From Microtetraspora glauca (GTDB lineage Bacteria > Actinomycetota > Actinomycetes > Streptosporangiales > Streptosporangiaceae): a DNA stretch of 64,000 bases. Under the pieces are notes generated by a model. It saw only the letters and a list, made by a program, of their open reading frames with translations, was not told where the DNA came from and searched no databases. Below are positions 31,376 to 40,270 of the stretch, in pieces. The stretch spans positions 1-64,000 of the forward strand of contig BBYL01000029.1 of NCBI GenBank assembly GCA_001570385.1, in the 5' to 3' direction. The translations under genes and the position numbers were made by a program. Every line of letters begins with the position of its first letter. Positions within the stretch are counted from its first letter, which is position 1.

Positions 31376-33025
31376 TCAGCGGGTGAGCTCCCTGATCGGC
31401 TCGACATGCGGGTCGCCGGCGTCGGCGTGGTAGTCACCGGCGGCCGTCCCGTCGCGCCCGTTGGGCAGTCCGGCCGCACGCAGCAGGATGGTGACGGCCA
31501 CGCTGACGACCGCGTTCAACGCGCAGGCGGTGAGCGCGATGTAGCCCAGGCGCCCGTCGCCCAGCAACGGGATCTCGGCCAGCGAGCCGCCGAAGTGCTT
31601 CCCTGTCCGCGGGCTGACGATGTCGTACGCCGTGAGAGTGCCGTAGACCATGCCCGCGGCCCAGCCGGCCAGCAGCGCCGCCGGGTGGAACCAGCGGGTG
31701 TACAGCCCGAAGACGATCGCGGGGAAGGTCTGCAGGATCCAGATCCCGCCGAGGAGCTGGAAGTCCAGCGCGAACCTCCTGTCGAGGAACAGGACGAAGG
31801 CGAGCGCGCCGAACTTGACGAGGAACGACGCGGCCTTGGAGACCCGTACCTCCTGGCGGGCGGTCGCGTCCGGGTTGACCAGCTCGCGGTAGATGTTGCG
31901 GCTCACCAGGTTCGCGGCGGCGATCGACATGATCGCGGCGGGCACGAGGGCGCTGATGGCGATGGTGGCCATCGCGACGCCGCCGAACCAGCTCGGGAAC
32001 TGGGTCGCGAACAGCTCCGGCACCACCAGTTGGGGGTTGGGCAGGCCGTCCAGCCCCGTGGGCCGGACACGCGCCGCCACCGCGAAGAACCCGAGCAGCG
32101 CGAACAGCCCGAGGACCAGCGTGAAGACGGGCAGCAGGGCCGCGTTGCGGCGCATGACGTCGCGGCTCCGCGTGGCCAGCGCCGCGGTGACCGTGTGCGG
32201 GTAGACCACCAGCGCCATCGCCGACCCGAGGGCCAGCGTGGCGTACGCCCAGAAACCGGTCTCGCCGGGAACGAAGACACCGGTGGCCTGACCGGTCTGC
32301 GGATCGACCGCCGCCATCTTCTCGCCGGCCGAGGTGAAGATCGCCTCGAATCCGCCGAGCTTGTGGGGCAGATAGGCGAACGCCACGAAGACCACCAGGC
32401 ACAGCAGCACGCCCTTGAGCACCGCGATGAGCGCGGGCGCCCGCAGGCCGCTGAAGTACGTGAAGGCGGCCAGCACGGTGAAGGAGGCGGCGAGCGGCAG
32501 GTCGTTGACGAAGGCGTTGCTGCTTCCGAGGCCGATGACCTCGAACACCGCCTGGATGCCCACGAGCTGCAACGCGATGTAGGGCAGGGTGGCCATGAGT
32601 CCGGTCACGGCCACCGCCAGCGCGAGGCTCCTGCTCTGGTAGCGCCCGCGTACGAAGTCCGCGGGCGTGACGTAGCCGCGGCGGTGGGCCACCGACCACA
32701 GACGCGGCATCACGATGAAGATCAGCGGATACGTGAGGATGGTGTAGGGCACGGCGAAGAACCCACTCACCGCGCCCGTCGAGAACATCGCCGCAGGTAT
32801 GGCGATGAACGTGTACGCGGTGTAGATGGTGCCGCCCAGGAGGAACCAGGACGACAGGGTGCCGAAGCCCCGGTCCCCCAACCCCCACTCGTCCAGCGTG
32901 TGCATCGGTCCCGCCGTGTGCCGTCCCCGGCGCCCCTGTACGGCGGTGAATCCCATGACGGTCACCACCAAGAAGAAGGTCACCAGGATCGTCAGTGCGG
33001 TCCAGTCAACGGTGTCCAGATTCAT
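31376..33025 (-). CDS. Sodium:solute symporter, MctP-like (monocarboxylate type)
   Basis: A 549-residue transporter with about 13 transmembrane helices. Family signatures include WFLLGGTIYTAYTFIAIPAA, GYVTPADFVRGRYQSRSLAL and GGIWILQTFPAIVFGLYTRW, as in SSS-family monocarboxylate permeases related to MctP. It should bring in lactate, pyruvate or similar acids with sodium. The cytoplasmic C-terminus is His/Asp-rich. ATG 33025 overlaps the stop of the DUF3311 gene (ATGA), so the two are translated together. A second, similar symporter lies at 37073. Confidence 0.9.
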   Translation of the reverse strand: MNLDTVDWTALTILVTFFLVVTVMGFTAVQGRRGRHTAGPMHTLDEWGLGDRGFGTLSSWFLLGGTIYTAYTFIAIPAAMFSTGAVSGFFAVPYTILTYPLIFIVMPRLWSVAHRRGYVTPADFVRGRYQSRSLALAVAVTGLMATLPYIALQLVGIQAVFEVIGLGSSNAFVNDLPLAASFTVLAAFTYFSGLRAPALIAVLKGVLLCLVVFVAFAYLPHKLGGFEAIFTSAGEKMAAVDPQTGQATGVFVPGETGFWAYATLALGSAMALVVYPHTVTAALATRSRDVMRRNAALLPVFTLVLGLFALLGFFAVAARVRPTGLDGLPNPQLVVPELFATQFPSWFGGVAMATIAISALVPAAIMSIAAANLVSRNIYRELVNPDATARQEVRVSKAASFLVKFGALAFVLFLDRRFALDFQLLGGIWILQTFPAIVFGLYTRWFHPAALLAGWAAGMVYGTLTAYDIVSPRTGKHFGGSLAEIPLLGDGRLGYIALTACALNAVVSVAVTILLRAAGLPNGRDGTAAGDYHADAGDPHVEPIRELTR

Positions 33026-33462
33026 CGGAACCTCTCGCGGTGCTCGCCGTGGTCCCCGAATCCGTACTCCCCGAAATCGCCGCGACCGCCGCGACCGGCG
33101 TACCCGCCGTATCCGCGGTCCTCGGGGTTCTGACTCCGCCCGCTGGACGTGCCGTATCCGCCATACCTTCGGTCCTCGTCGGGCCCGCCGTACGCGCCGG
33201 GCGTGTGGTCCGGCGAGCGACCCGTACGGGTCATGAGGAGATAGGCGCACCAGGTCATGCCGGAGGACAGGAACACCCACAGCAGCTGATACCAGTAGAA
33301 ATACGGGAAACCGAGCAACCACGGGCCCGTTCGCGCGTATCCACCGACCCACAGCAGGGCAGGGAAGGGTGCCGCCAGCAGCGCCGTGGCGCCCAGGCGA
33401 GCCCAGGGGCCCGGACTGCGCGGCCGGGGTGTCCGGACATGCGGTAACGGTGGGTCTGTCAC
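33022..33462 (-). CDS. DUF3311 small membrane protein, symporter partner, with long Gly/Tyr tail
   Basis: A 146-residue protein. The DUF3311 core (about 20-80) has two transmembrane helices with the conserved FPALLWVGGYAR...GFPYFYWYQLLWVFLSS motif. Small DUF3311 proteins are regularly encoded just before sodium:solute symporters and are assumed to be accessory subunits. Unusual here is a disordered C-terminal tail of about 65 residues with repeated GGY/RGY motifs (DRRYGGYG, RGYGGYAGRGGRGDFGEYG). Confidence 0.85.
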   Translation of the reverse strand: MTDPPLPHVRTPRPRSPGPWARLGATALLAAPFPALLWVGGYARTGPWLLGFPYFYWYQLLWVFLSSGMTWCAYLLMTRTGRSPDHTPGAYGGPDEDRRYGGYGTSSGRSQNPEDRGYGGYAGRGGRGDFGEYGFGDHGEHRERFR

Positions 33463-33978
33463 GTCGTTCTCCTCGGTGTTCCATCCGCGGTTTCGTCCAC
33501 GGTCCGTGCGCTCCTTCTGTGGACCGGTGGGCCGGTGGGCCGGTCAGGCCTGGCGGTAGGGCAGGCGGTCTGGCGGTCTGGCGGTAGGGATCGCCGGTAG
33601 GGATCCGCGGTAGGGGACGACGCGTCCCCCGCACGGCCGGTCTGACAGACGGTGGCGCCCGACCGGCCGCCGGTGGGACGGCCGGTCGGACGGTGGCCGG
33701 TCAATCGGTCGCGGGAGACGCGTCGATGGGTGGGGTGTGTGGATGGGCTGTCAGCGGACCCTGTGGGTGTGGGTGCGGACGGCCGTGGGTTGTGGGTTGT
33801 GGGTGTCGGTGGGCCGTGTGGATGGGCCTTCTCAGTGGTCCATGTGGATCGGCCTTCTCGGTGGGCCGTGTGGATCGGCCTTCTCGGTGGGCCGTGTGGA
33901 TGGACCGTGTGGATGGCTGTCAGTGCGGTCTCGTGCGTCTCGTACGATTTCGCGTGGTTTCGTGTGCCGGCGGATCTC
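33463..33978. other. 516-bp intergenic repeat region
   Basis: No gene is supported. 33520-33620 is made of GGTAGGG/GCGGTCTGGCGG short repeats, and 33818-33908 of a 26-bp tandem repeat. It separates the leftward DUF3311/symporter genes from the end of the leftward ybdD gene and should contain the DUF3311 promoter. Confidence 0.6.
33818..33908. repeat. 26-bp tandem repeat, three copies plus truncated ones
   Basis: Units 33818-33843, 33844-33869 and 33870-33895; the last two are identical, and 13-base partial copies follow. Each begins GTGGATCGGCCTTCTC. No coding support. Confidence 0.85.
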
Positions 33979-34164
33979 TCAGCAGCACCTGGCGCCGGGG
34001 TCGGCGTCCCGCCGGTCGATGCGCATCCGCTCGTACTCCCGCCTGGAGAGCAGTGGCATGTGCGGGTGGGCGCGGTGCCAGTCGAGGTACCGGTCGTACT
34101 CGGTCACCCCGGTGATCTCGCGGACGTACCACCGCGCGAAGCGCAGCAGGGATCGCGGGGTCAC
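33979..34164 (-). CDS. YbdD/YjiX-family (DUF466) small protein, CstA partner
   Basis: A 61-residue protein that matches the YbdD/YjiX family: RWYVREITGVTEYDRYLDWH at the start and PLLSRREYERMRIDRR at the end, finishing in two Cys. The GTG start overlaps the cstA stop (GTGA), so it is translationally coupled. In enterobacteria this small protein accompanies CstA and BtsT peptide/pyruvate transporters and is needed for full transport. Confidence 0.88.
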   Translation of the reverse strand: MTPRSLLRFARWYVREITGVTEYDRYLDWHRAHPHMPLLSRREYERMRIDRRDADPGARCC

Positions 34165-36473
34165 GGCGTCTCCGCCTCCCTGGCGCCCGCGTCCGCGCCG
34201 TCCCCTCCCGTACCGGCGGAGCCCGCGTGACCAGAGCCCGCGTGACCAGTGCCCGCATGACCAGCGCCCGCATGACCGACGCCCGTCTCCGATCCACCGG
34301 CGACCGATCCACCGGCGGCCGTGGCGCCGACTCCGGCGTACGCGAGCTCGCGGCGCTCGGCGGCGGAGGAGAACAGTCCGGACGGCGCGACGATGGTGGA
34401 CTCGACGTATGGCGCCTCGGCGATCGGCAGCGGCTCACGGGCGCGTACCGCCCGCCAGCAGACGACCGCGGCGTTGCCGATGACCAGGAGGACGAGCGCC
34501 GCGAACATCGCCGCGAGCACGCCGTCGACGGTGGAGTTCACGACGACGGTGTGCATCTGGTCGAGGTTCTTCGCCGGGGCGAGCACCTTGCCCGCAGCCA
34601 GCGCGTCGGCGTACTTCTCCCGCTGGGCGAAGAAGCCGATCTTGGGGTCGTCGTGGAAGACCTTCTGCCAGCTCGCGGTCATCGTCACCGCGACGATCCA
34701 CAGCAGCGGCATGCCGGGGACCCACGCCCACCTGAGCTTGCCCGACTTGACCAGGATCGTGGTGGCCAGGGTCAGCGCGACCGCGATCAGGAGCTGGTTG
34801 GAGAGGCCGAACAGCGGGTAGAGCTGGTTGATGCCGCCCAGCGGGTTGGTGACGCCGGTGTAGAGGAAGTAGCCCCAGGCGAGCACGACCAGCGCGCTGG
34901 TGCCCCACAGGCCGGGCTTCCAGCTCACCCGCCCGATCGGCTTCCACAGGTTGCCAAGGGAGTCCTGCAGCATGAAGCGGGCGACACGGGTGCCGGCGTC
35001 CACGGTGGTCAGGATGAACAGCGCCTCGAACATGATCGCGAAGTGGTACCAGAACGCCTTGAACCCCGCCCCGCCGAAGATGCCGGACAGGATCTCCGAG
35101 ATTCCTACGGCGAGGGTGGGGGCGCCGCCGGTGCGGGCGATCACGGTCTGCTCCTGGACCGCCGCCGCGGCGGCGCGCAGGTTGTCCGGGGTGATGACGA
35201 ATCCCAGCTTCGTGACGGCGGCCGCCGCGCTCTCGGGAGTGGTGCCGAGCAGGGCGACGGGCGCGTTCATCGCGTAGTAGAGGCCGGGTTCGAGCGCGGA
35301 CGCGGCGATCAGCGCCATGATGGCGACGAACGACTCCATGAGCATCGCGCCGTAGCCGATCAGCCGGACCTGCGACTCCTTCTGGAGCATCTTCGGCGTG
35401 GTGCCGGAGGCGATGAGCGAGTGGAAGCCCGACATCGCGCCGCAGGTGATGGTGATGAACAGGAACGGGAACAGCGACCCGGCGAAGACCGGCCCGGTGC
35501 CGCTGAGCGCGAACTTGGTGATCGCCTCGTTCTGCAGGTGCGGCGCAGCGACGACCACGCCGACGGCGAGCAGTCCGATCGTGCCGACCTTCATGAACGT
35601 CGACAGGTAGTCGCGCGGCGTCAGCAGCATCCACACCGGCAGCACCGAGGCGAAGAAGCCGTAGACCACCAGGCAGATGACGAGGGTCTGGGGGCTCAGC
35701 GTGAAGGCGTCGGCCCAGGCCGAGTTCTGGACCCAGTTGCCGCCCGCGATGGCCAGCAGCAGCAGCACCACGCCGATGACGCTGGCCTCCATGACCTTAC
35801 CCGGCCGGAGCATGCGCAGGTAGACGCCCATGAAGAGGGCGATGGGCATGGTCATCGCGATGGAGAAGGTGCCCCATGGCGAGTGCGCGAGCGCGTTCAC
35901 CACGACGAGCGCGAGCACCGCGAGCAGGATGATCATGATGGCGAACACCGCGACCAACGCGGCGGTCCCGCCCACCGGGCCGATCTCCTCGCGCACCATC
36001 TGGCCGAGGCTCTTGCCGTCGCGGCGCATCGAGAAGAACAGGGTGACCATGTCCTGGACCGCCCCGGCGAAGATCACCCCGACGATGATCCAGATCGTGC
36101 CCGGCAGGTAGCCCATCTGCGCGGCGAGGACCGGGCCGACCAGGGGGCCGGCGCCGGCGATCGCGGCGAAGTGGTGGCCGAAAAGTACGCGCCGGTCGGT
36201 CGGATGGAAGTCGACGCCGTTGTCGAGCCGTTCGGACGGGGTCGCCCTGCGATCGTCGACACCGAGCACCCTGCGGGCGATGAAACGGGAGTAGAAGCGG
36301 TAGGCGATCGCGTAGGAGCCGAGCGCGGCGGCCACCAGCCAGATCGCCGAGATCTTCTCACCACGGGACAGGGCGAGAACACCCCAGGCCACCGCGCCCA
36401 CCGCCGCGACCGCGCCCCATACGAGGAGCGATTTGGGAGTGACTCTGGCGCCACCCGAGCCGATTTTGGACAT
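34161..36473 (-). CDS. cstA: CstA-family carbon starvation/pyruvate transporter
   Basis: A 770-residue integral membrane protein with about 16-18 helices. Conserved segments: DFHPTDRRVLFGHHFAAIAGAGPLVGPVLAAQMGY near 95-130, DMVTLFFSMRRDGKSLGQM, and FPFLFITITCGAMSGFHSLIASGTTPK. CstA and BtsT import pyruvate or peptides. GGAGGATCATCC precedes ATG 36473. The C-terminal tail (about 715-770) carries tandem GHAG repeats from a 15-bp DNA repeat at about 34215-34280, which is unusual for the family. It sits between two MctP-like symporters, which supports a role in short organic acid uptake. Confidence 0.95.
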   Translation of the reverse strand: MSKIGSGGARVTPKSLLVWGAVAAVGAVAWGVLALSRGEKISAIWLVAAALGSYAIAYRFYSRFIARRVLGVDDRRATPSERLDNGVDFHPTDRRVLFGHHFAAIAGAGPLVGPVLAAQMGYLPGTIWIIVGVIFAGAVQDMVTLFFSMRRDGKSLGQMVREEIGPVGGTAALVAVFAIMIILLAVLALVVVNALAHSPWGTFSIAMTMPIALFMGVYLRMLRPGKVMEASVIGVVLLLLAIAGGNWVQNSAWADAFTLSPQTLVICLVVYGFFASVLPVWMLLTPRDYLSTFMKVGTIGLLAVGVVVAAPHLQNEAITKFALSGTGPVFAGSLFPFLFITITCGAMSGFHSLIASGTTPKMLQKESQVRLIGYGAMLMESFVAIMALIAASALEPGLYYAMNAPVALLGTTPESAAAAVTKLGFVITPDNLRAAAAAVQEQTVIARTGGAPTLAVGISEILSGIFGGAGFKAFWYHFAIMFEALFILTTVDAGTRVARFMLQDSLGNLWKPIGRVSWKPGLWGTSALVVLAWGYFLYTGVTNPLGGINQLYPLFGLSNQLLIAVALTLATTILVKSGKLRWAWVPGMPLLWIVAVTMTASWQKVFHDDPKIGFFAQREKYADALAAGKVLAPAKNLDQMHTVVVNSTVDGVLAAMFAALVLLVIGNAAVVCWRAVRAREPLPIAEAPYVESTIVAPSGLFSSAAERRELAYAGVGATAAGGSVAGGSETGVGHAGAGHAGTGHAGSGHAGSAGTGGDGADAGAREAETP

Positions 36474-36676
36474 GGATGATCCTCCTGAAAACAAGCAGGA
36501 CAAAACACGCGTGATTGCCGGGAAAGATCAGCTCAGGGTCCGAGGAAGGGACCGAGCCGCATTATCCGCGACGCGCGCCACCATTACGGGGTGACGCGCG
36601 CCGCGTTCACGACCAGCGATCATTCGCGATATCCACGCCGCGCGAGGCGGATATTACAAACGACGCTCATCGTGCG

Positions 36677-36922
36677 TTACAGGCCGCTGTCATCGCGCCC
36701 GGAATGATCGCCCGGCGGACGATCACGTCGCAGCGCGTACGCGGCGGCCATGAACACCACGCTTCCTGGTACCCAAAGCAGCTGATACCAGAAGAAGAAC
36801 CGCATTCCGGCCAAATGCGGCGCATCGTGGGGATACCACGGCACCCACAGGAGCGCCAGTACGGGAATGGCCAGGCAGACAGCGGCGGCGGCGCGCCGTG
36901 CCGTCCAATTCGGCTTCACCAT
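36677..36922 (-). CDS. DUF3311 small membrane protein (second copy)
   Basis: An 81-residue protein with two transmembrane helices and the conserved LLWVPWYPHDAPHLAGMRF / FFWYQLLWVPGSVVF signature. GGGAGGG lies just before ATG 36922. Unlike the copy at 33022 it is not in operon with its symporter but divergent from it (symporter at 37073), and it lacks the Gly/Tyr tail. The gap 36474-36676 to cstA is AT-richer and contains an ATATCC...GGATAT dyad near 36627-36650. Confidence 0.85.
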   Translation of the reverse strand: MVKPNWTARRAAAAVCLAIPVLALLWVPWYPHDAPHLAGMRFFFWYQLLWVPGSVVFMAAAYALRRDRPPGDHSGRDDSGL

Positions 36923-37072
36923 CGTGCCCTCCCGAGAGTTTCCGCGGTCTGATGCAGGGTTGCCGACACGAGCGAGTTGGTTTACCCCGTTTTTCGAGGA
37001 GATTTCGTGTCAACCAATCGGGGACTCCACGCAACATGAAGGTAATTGCCGGGCTTCTATGGACGGTGGCCG

Positions 37073-38617
37073 ATGATCGAGCCGTTGAGTGCGACCACGT
37101 TCCTCGCTGTGCTCGGTGGTACCTCGCTGCTCGCGGTCGCCGCCCGCAGGTTCCGCCTTCCTCCCGAACTGCCGACGCTGGAGAGCTGGGCGCTGGCGGA
37201 TCGCCGGTTCGGCACCCCGACGACCTGGTTCCTGCTCGGTGGGACGATCTACACGGCCTACACCTTCGCCGCCGTTCCCGGACTGGTGTACGGCACCGGG
37301 GCGATCGGGTTCTTCGCGCTGCCGTACACCGTGATCGTGTGCCCGCTCGCCTTCGTCCTGCTGCCGCGGCTCTGGTCGGAGGCACGCCGCCACGGGCACA
37401 TCACCGTCGCCGACGTCGTCCGGGGACGGTACGGCTCTCCGGCTCTCGCGCTCGTCGTCGCGGTGACGGGAGTGCTGGCCACGATGCCCTACATCGCGTT
37501 GCAGCTCGTGGGCATCCGGGCGGTGCTGTCGGCGGGCGGGCTCTACCCGCGCGGGGCGTTCGGCGATCTCGCGCTGGTCGGCGTGTTCGCGGTGCTCGCC
37601 GTGGCCACCTACCGGCACGGCCTGCGCGCCCCGGCGGTCATCTCGCTGATGAAGGGCGTGGCGATCTTCTGCGCCGCCCTCGCCGTGTCCTTCCTCGTGC
37701 TCGACCGGCTCGGCGGGCCCGGCCCGATGTTCGACGGCGCCGAGCGCGCGCTCTCCTCGGGGGCGGTGCCCGCGGCGTCGCTCAGCCTCGACCCGAACCT
37801 GTTCGCGGTGTACGCCACCCTCGCGCTGGGCTCGGCGCTGGCCCTGCTGCTCTACCCTCACGTGCTGACCGCGACGTTCGCCGCGTCCAGCGCCGACACA
37901 CTGCGCCGCGCGTCGATCGCGCTGCCCGCCTGGACGGCGGTGCTGGCGATGTTCGCCATGCTGGGCGTCGCCGCGCTCGCGGCCGGCATCCACGCGCCGT
38001 CCGGCAGCGCCGAGGCCGCCGTCCCGCTGCTCGTCAAGGAACTGATGCCCGCCGCCCTGACCGGCCTGGTCTTCGGCGCCCTCGCCGTCGGCGCGCTGGT
38101 GCCGGCCGCGGTGATGTCGATCGCGGTGGCCACCACGTTCGTCCGCAACATCTATGTCGAGTGCTTCCATCCGACCGCCACGCCGAAGCACCAGACGCGG
38201 ATCGCCCAGCTGGTCTCGCTCAGCACCAAGATCGGGGCGGTCGTCTTCGTCTTCGGGCTGCGCGACCAGGACGCCATCAACCTGCAACTGCTCGGCGGGG
38301 TCTGGATCCTGCAGACCTTCCCCGCCGTCGCCATCGGACTGTTCACCCGGCGGCTCCACCACAGGGCCCTGCTGGTCGGGTGGGGCGCCGGCATGGCCGC
38401 GGGCACGCTCATGGTCGTCTACAGCGGCTTCTCCTCGCTGGTCCCCGTGGGTCTGGGCGGCCAGGGGGTGCAGGCGTACGCCGCGGTCGTGGCGCTGGCG
38501 CTAAACCTCGCCGTCGTCGTGGCCCTCACACCGCTCATCAACCGCACCTGCGGGACCCGTCCGCCACCGCTGGACGAACCGGTCCGCACGCCACCGGAAG
38601 CGGGGACGGTCCGATGA
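37073..38617 (+). CDS. Sodium:solute symporter, MctP-like (second copy)
   Basis: A 514-residue symporter with about 13 helices. It shares with the first copy WFLLGGTIYTAYTFAAVPGL, HGHITVADVVRGRYGSPALAL and GGVWILQTFPAVAIGLFTRR, so the two are clear paralogues with different tails. ATG 37073 is favoured by alignment with the other copy; TTG 37046 is an alternative. The stop overlaps the ATG of a sigma factor gene (ATGA), an unusual coupling. Confidence 0.9.
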   Translation: MIEPLSATTFLAVLGGTSLLAVAARRFRLPPELPTLESWALADRRFGTPTTWFLLGGTIYTAYTFAAVPGLVYGTGAIGFFALPYTVIVCPLAFVLLPRLWSEARRHGHITVADVVRGRYGSPALALVVAVTGVLATMPYIALQLVGIRAVLSAGGLYPRGAFGDLALVGVFAVLAVATYRHGLRAPAVISLMKGVAIFCAALAVSFLVLDRLGGPGPMFDGAERALSSGAVPAASLSLDPNLFAVYATLALGSALALLLYPHVLTATFAASSADTLRRASIALPAWTAVLAMFAMLGVAALAAGIHAPSGSAEAAVPLLVKELMPAALTGLVFGALAVGALVPAAVMSIAVATTFVRNIYVECFHPTATPKHQTRIAQLVSLSTKIGAVVFVFGLRDQDAINLQLLGGVWILQTFPAVAIGLFTRRLHHRALLVGWGAGMAAGTLMVVYSGFSSLVPVGLGGQGVQAYAAVVALALNLAVVVALTPLINRTCGTRPPPLDEPVRTPPEAGTVR

Positions 38618-39264
38618 CCGGGACACGCCCGATGACAGCACCGTTGACGCCACCGCCGACACCACTGTCCTCAGCGCCGCCGACTCCACCGCCGTCGGCA
38701 CCGCCGACACCAGCGACCCGGCCGTCGGCACCGCCGACACCGCCCTCGACACCGTCGGCCGCGCCCGTGCCGCCGGGCATGGAACGCGAGGCCGCGCTGA
38801 CCCGGCTGTTCGAGTCGCACTACACCGGCCTGCTCCGGCTGGCCGTGCTGCTCGGCGCGGACGACGCCGAGGACATCGTCGCCGAGGCGTTCTGCGAGCT
38901 GCACCGCCGCTGGAACCGGCTGCGCACGGCCGACGCCGCCCTGCCGTACCTGCGCTCGGTGGTCTGCAACCTCACCCGGATGCGGCTGCGCCATCTCCAG
39001 GTCGTACGCAAGCACGCGGAATGGAGCACCGACCTGGAACGGTCGGCGGAGAGCGTCGCCCTGCTCCGCGACGACCAGAAGGCGCTGATCGACGCGCTGC
39101 GGCAACTCTCGGTACGGCAGCGCGAGGCGCTGGTCCTGCGCTACTGGCTCGGGCTGCGGGAGAGCGACATCGCCGCGGCCATGAGCATCTCCTGTGGCGC
39201 GGTCAAGGCGCATACGAACCGCGGCATGGCCACCCTCACCAAGATCATGCGGGAGCGACGATGA
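38614..39264 (+). CDS. Sigma-70 family (ECF/SigE-like) factor with Pro-rich N-terminal extension
   Basis: A 216-residue sigma factor. Region 2 (about 60-125) includes FESHYTGLLRLAVLLGADDAEDIVAEAFCELHRRW; region 4 (about 155-210) has LSVRQREALVLRYWLGLRESDIAAAMSISCGAVKAHTNRGM. The first 55 residues are a Pro/Thr/Ser/Ala low-complexity extension, so initiation at ATG 38779 (MEREAALTRL) is also possible. ATG 38614 overlaps the symporter stop, and its own stop overlaps the next gene. It probably works with the small membrane protein that follows. Confidence 0.88.
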   Translation: MTGTRPMTAPLTPPPTPLSSAPPTPPPSAPPTPATRPSAPPTPPSTPSAAPVPPGMEREAALTRLFESHYTGLLRLAVLLGADDAEDIVAEAFCELHRRWNRLRTADAALPYLRSVVCNLTRMRLRHLQVVRKHAEWSTDLERSAESVALLRDDQKALIDALRQLSVRQREALVLRYWLGLRESDIAAAMSISCGAVKAHTNRGMATLTKIMRERR

Positions 39265-39551
39265 CCACCGGCCCGGCCAGCACCGAGGACCAGCTTCGCG
39301 AGGTCCTCGAAACGCTCGCCAGCGGCGTGCGGGCGGCTCCGGACGCCTACCAGCGGGTGCAGCACGAGTGGCGGCGCCGCGAACGCAGACGCCGCCTCAT
39401 CCTGGCCGCCCTGGTGGTGCTCGTGTTCACCCTCGCCGACGCCGCGGGCCTGTGGGCGCTCAACCAGGCCCGCAACCAGCCGCACATCGTCTTCAACGAC
39501 CCCGGACCGGCCCGTTCGCACCTCGCGCCCACCGGCCCGGAGACTCCCTGA
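39261..39551 (+). CDS. Small single-pass membrane protein, putative anti-sigma factor
   Basis: A 96-residue protein: soluble N-terminal segment with STEDQLREVLETLASGVRAAPDAYQRV, a basic EWRRRERRRRR stretch and one transmembrane helix (about 47-67). Its ATG overlaps the sigma factor stop (ATGA). The arrangement and the N-terminal helix resemble the short membrane partners of SigE-like factors, but no zinc-binding H-x3-C-x2-C motif is seen. Anti-sigma activity is an inference from context. Confidence 0.65.
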   Translation: MTTGPASTEDQLREVLETLASGVRAAPDAYQRVQHEWRRRERRRRLILAALVVLVFTLADAAGLWALNQARNQPHIVFNDPGPARSHLAPTGPETP

Positions 39552-39600
39552 CGCGCCGTCCTTCGCGAGCTCGGAACAGGGATTCCGGTGCCACCTGCGG

Positions 39601-40270
39601 TCAGCCGGTGATCCGGCGGTCGCGGCCCGCCCACTCCTTGTCCTTCAGCTGGAACTTCTGGATCTTTCCGGTGGACGTCTTGGGTAGTTCGGCGACGAAC
39701 TCGACCGCGTCGGGCGCCTTGTACCGCGCCAGCCTCGCGCGTACGTGCTCGATGAGCTCGGGGCCGGTGGCGTCCCTTCCGTCGCGGAGGACCACGAACG
39801 CCTTGGGCCGCTCCCCCACGTCCCGCATCCGCTCGTCGACCACGCGCAGCCCGTCGGTCTGCACCATGCCGACTCCCTGGCGGGCGCGCAGCCGGGCCCG
39901 CTCGTCCGGATCGAGGTCCGGCCAGCCGTCCTGCGGCTCGCACACCGAGTACGGACCATACGTCTCGGTCAGCCCGTAGACGTGGACGACCCGAGCGCCG
40001 AGCCGTTCCATCTGGGCGATGATCGTGGGGCTCGGCGGCGCGCCCGCGGTGGTGGCGACGAGCGGCCGTCCGAGCGGGTGCGCGCGCCCGGCGTTGACCA
40101 TGGTGACCAGCCCGGTCGGCGTGGCGTTGAGGTGGGTGACCCCCTCATCGTCGATGAGCCGCCACATCGTCTCGCCGTCCACGGCGGGCAGGCAGACGTG
40201 CCGCCCGCCGATCGCCGTCATGGCCCACGCGGTGCACCAGCCGTTGTAGTGGAACATCGGCAACGTCAAC
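39601..40270 (-). pseudogene. Acyl-CoA synthetase (AMP-binding) remnant, N-terminally and internally deleted
   Basis: Sequence of an acyl-CoA ligase (DmdB/fatty-acyl-CoA-ligase type) begins abruptly at TLPMFHYNGW, a mid-protein motif; the P-loop and the first half are missing. It continues to GLTETYGPYSVCEPQ and then jumps from ERMRDV to GERPKAFVVLRDG, losing roughly 80-90 residues, among them the hinge and the conserved GDLG region. The C-terminus is intact, with the lysine segment ELPKTSTGKIQKFQLK. Without these parts it cannot be active. At 40262-40270 it runs directly into a LuxR remnant on the other strand. Confidence 0.9.

Noticed and set aside
31205..33133. 642-residue plus-strand frame antisense to the symporter
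   Set aside because: Very rich in Arg, Gln, Glu, His; composition typical of the complement of membrane-protein codons; no family.
34227..36479. 750-residue plus-strand frame antisense to cstA
   Set aside because: Same antisense effect; Asp/His/Arg-rich with no domain.
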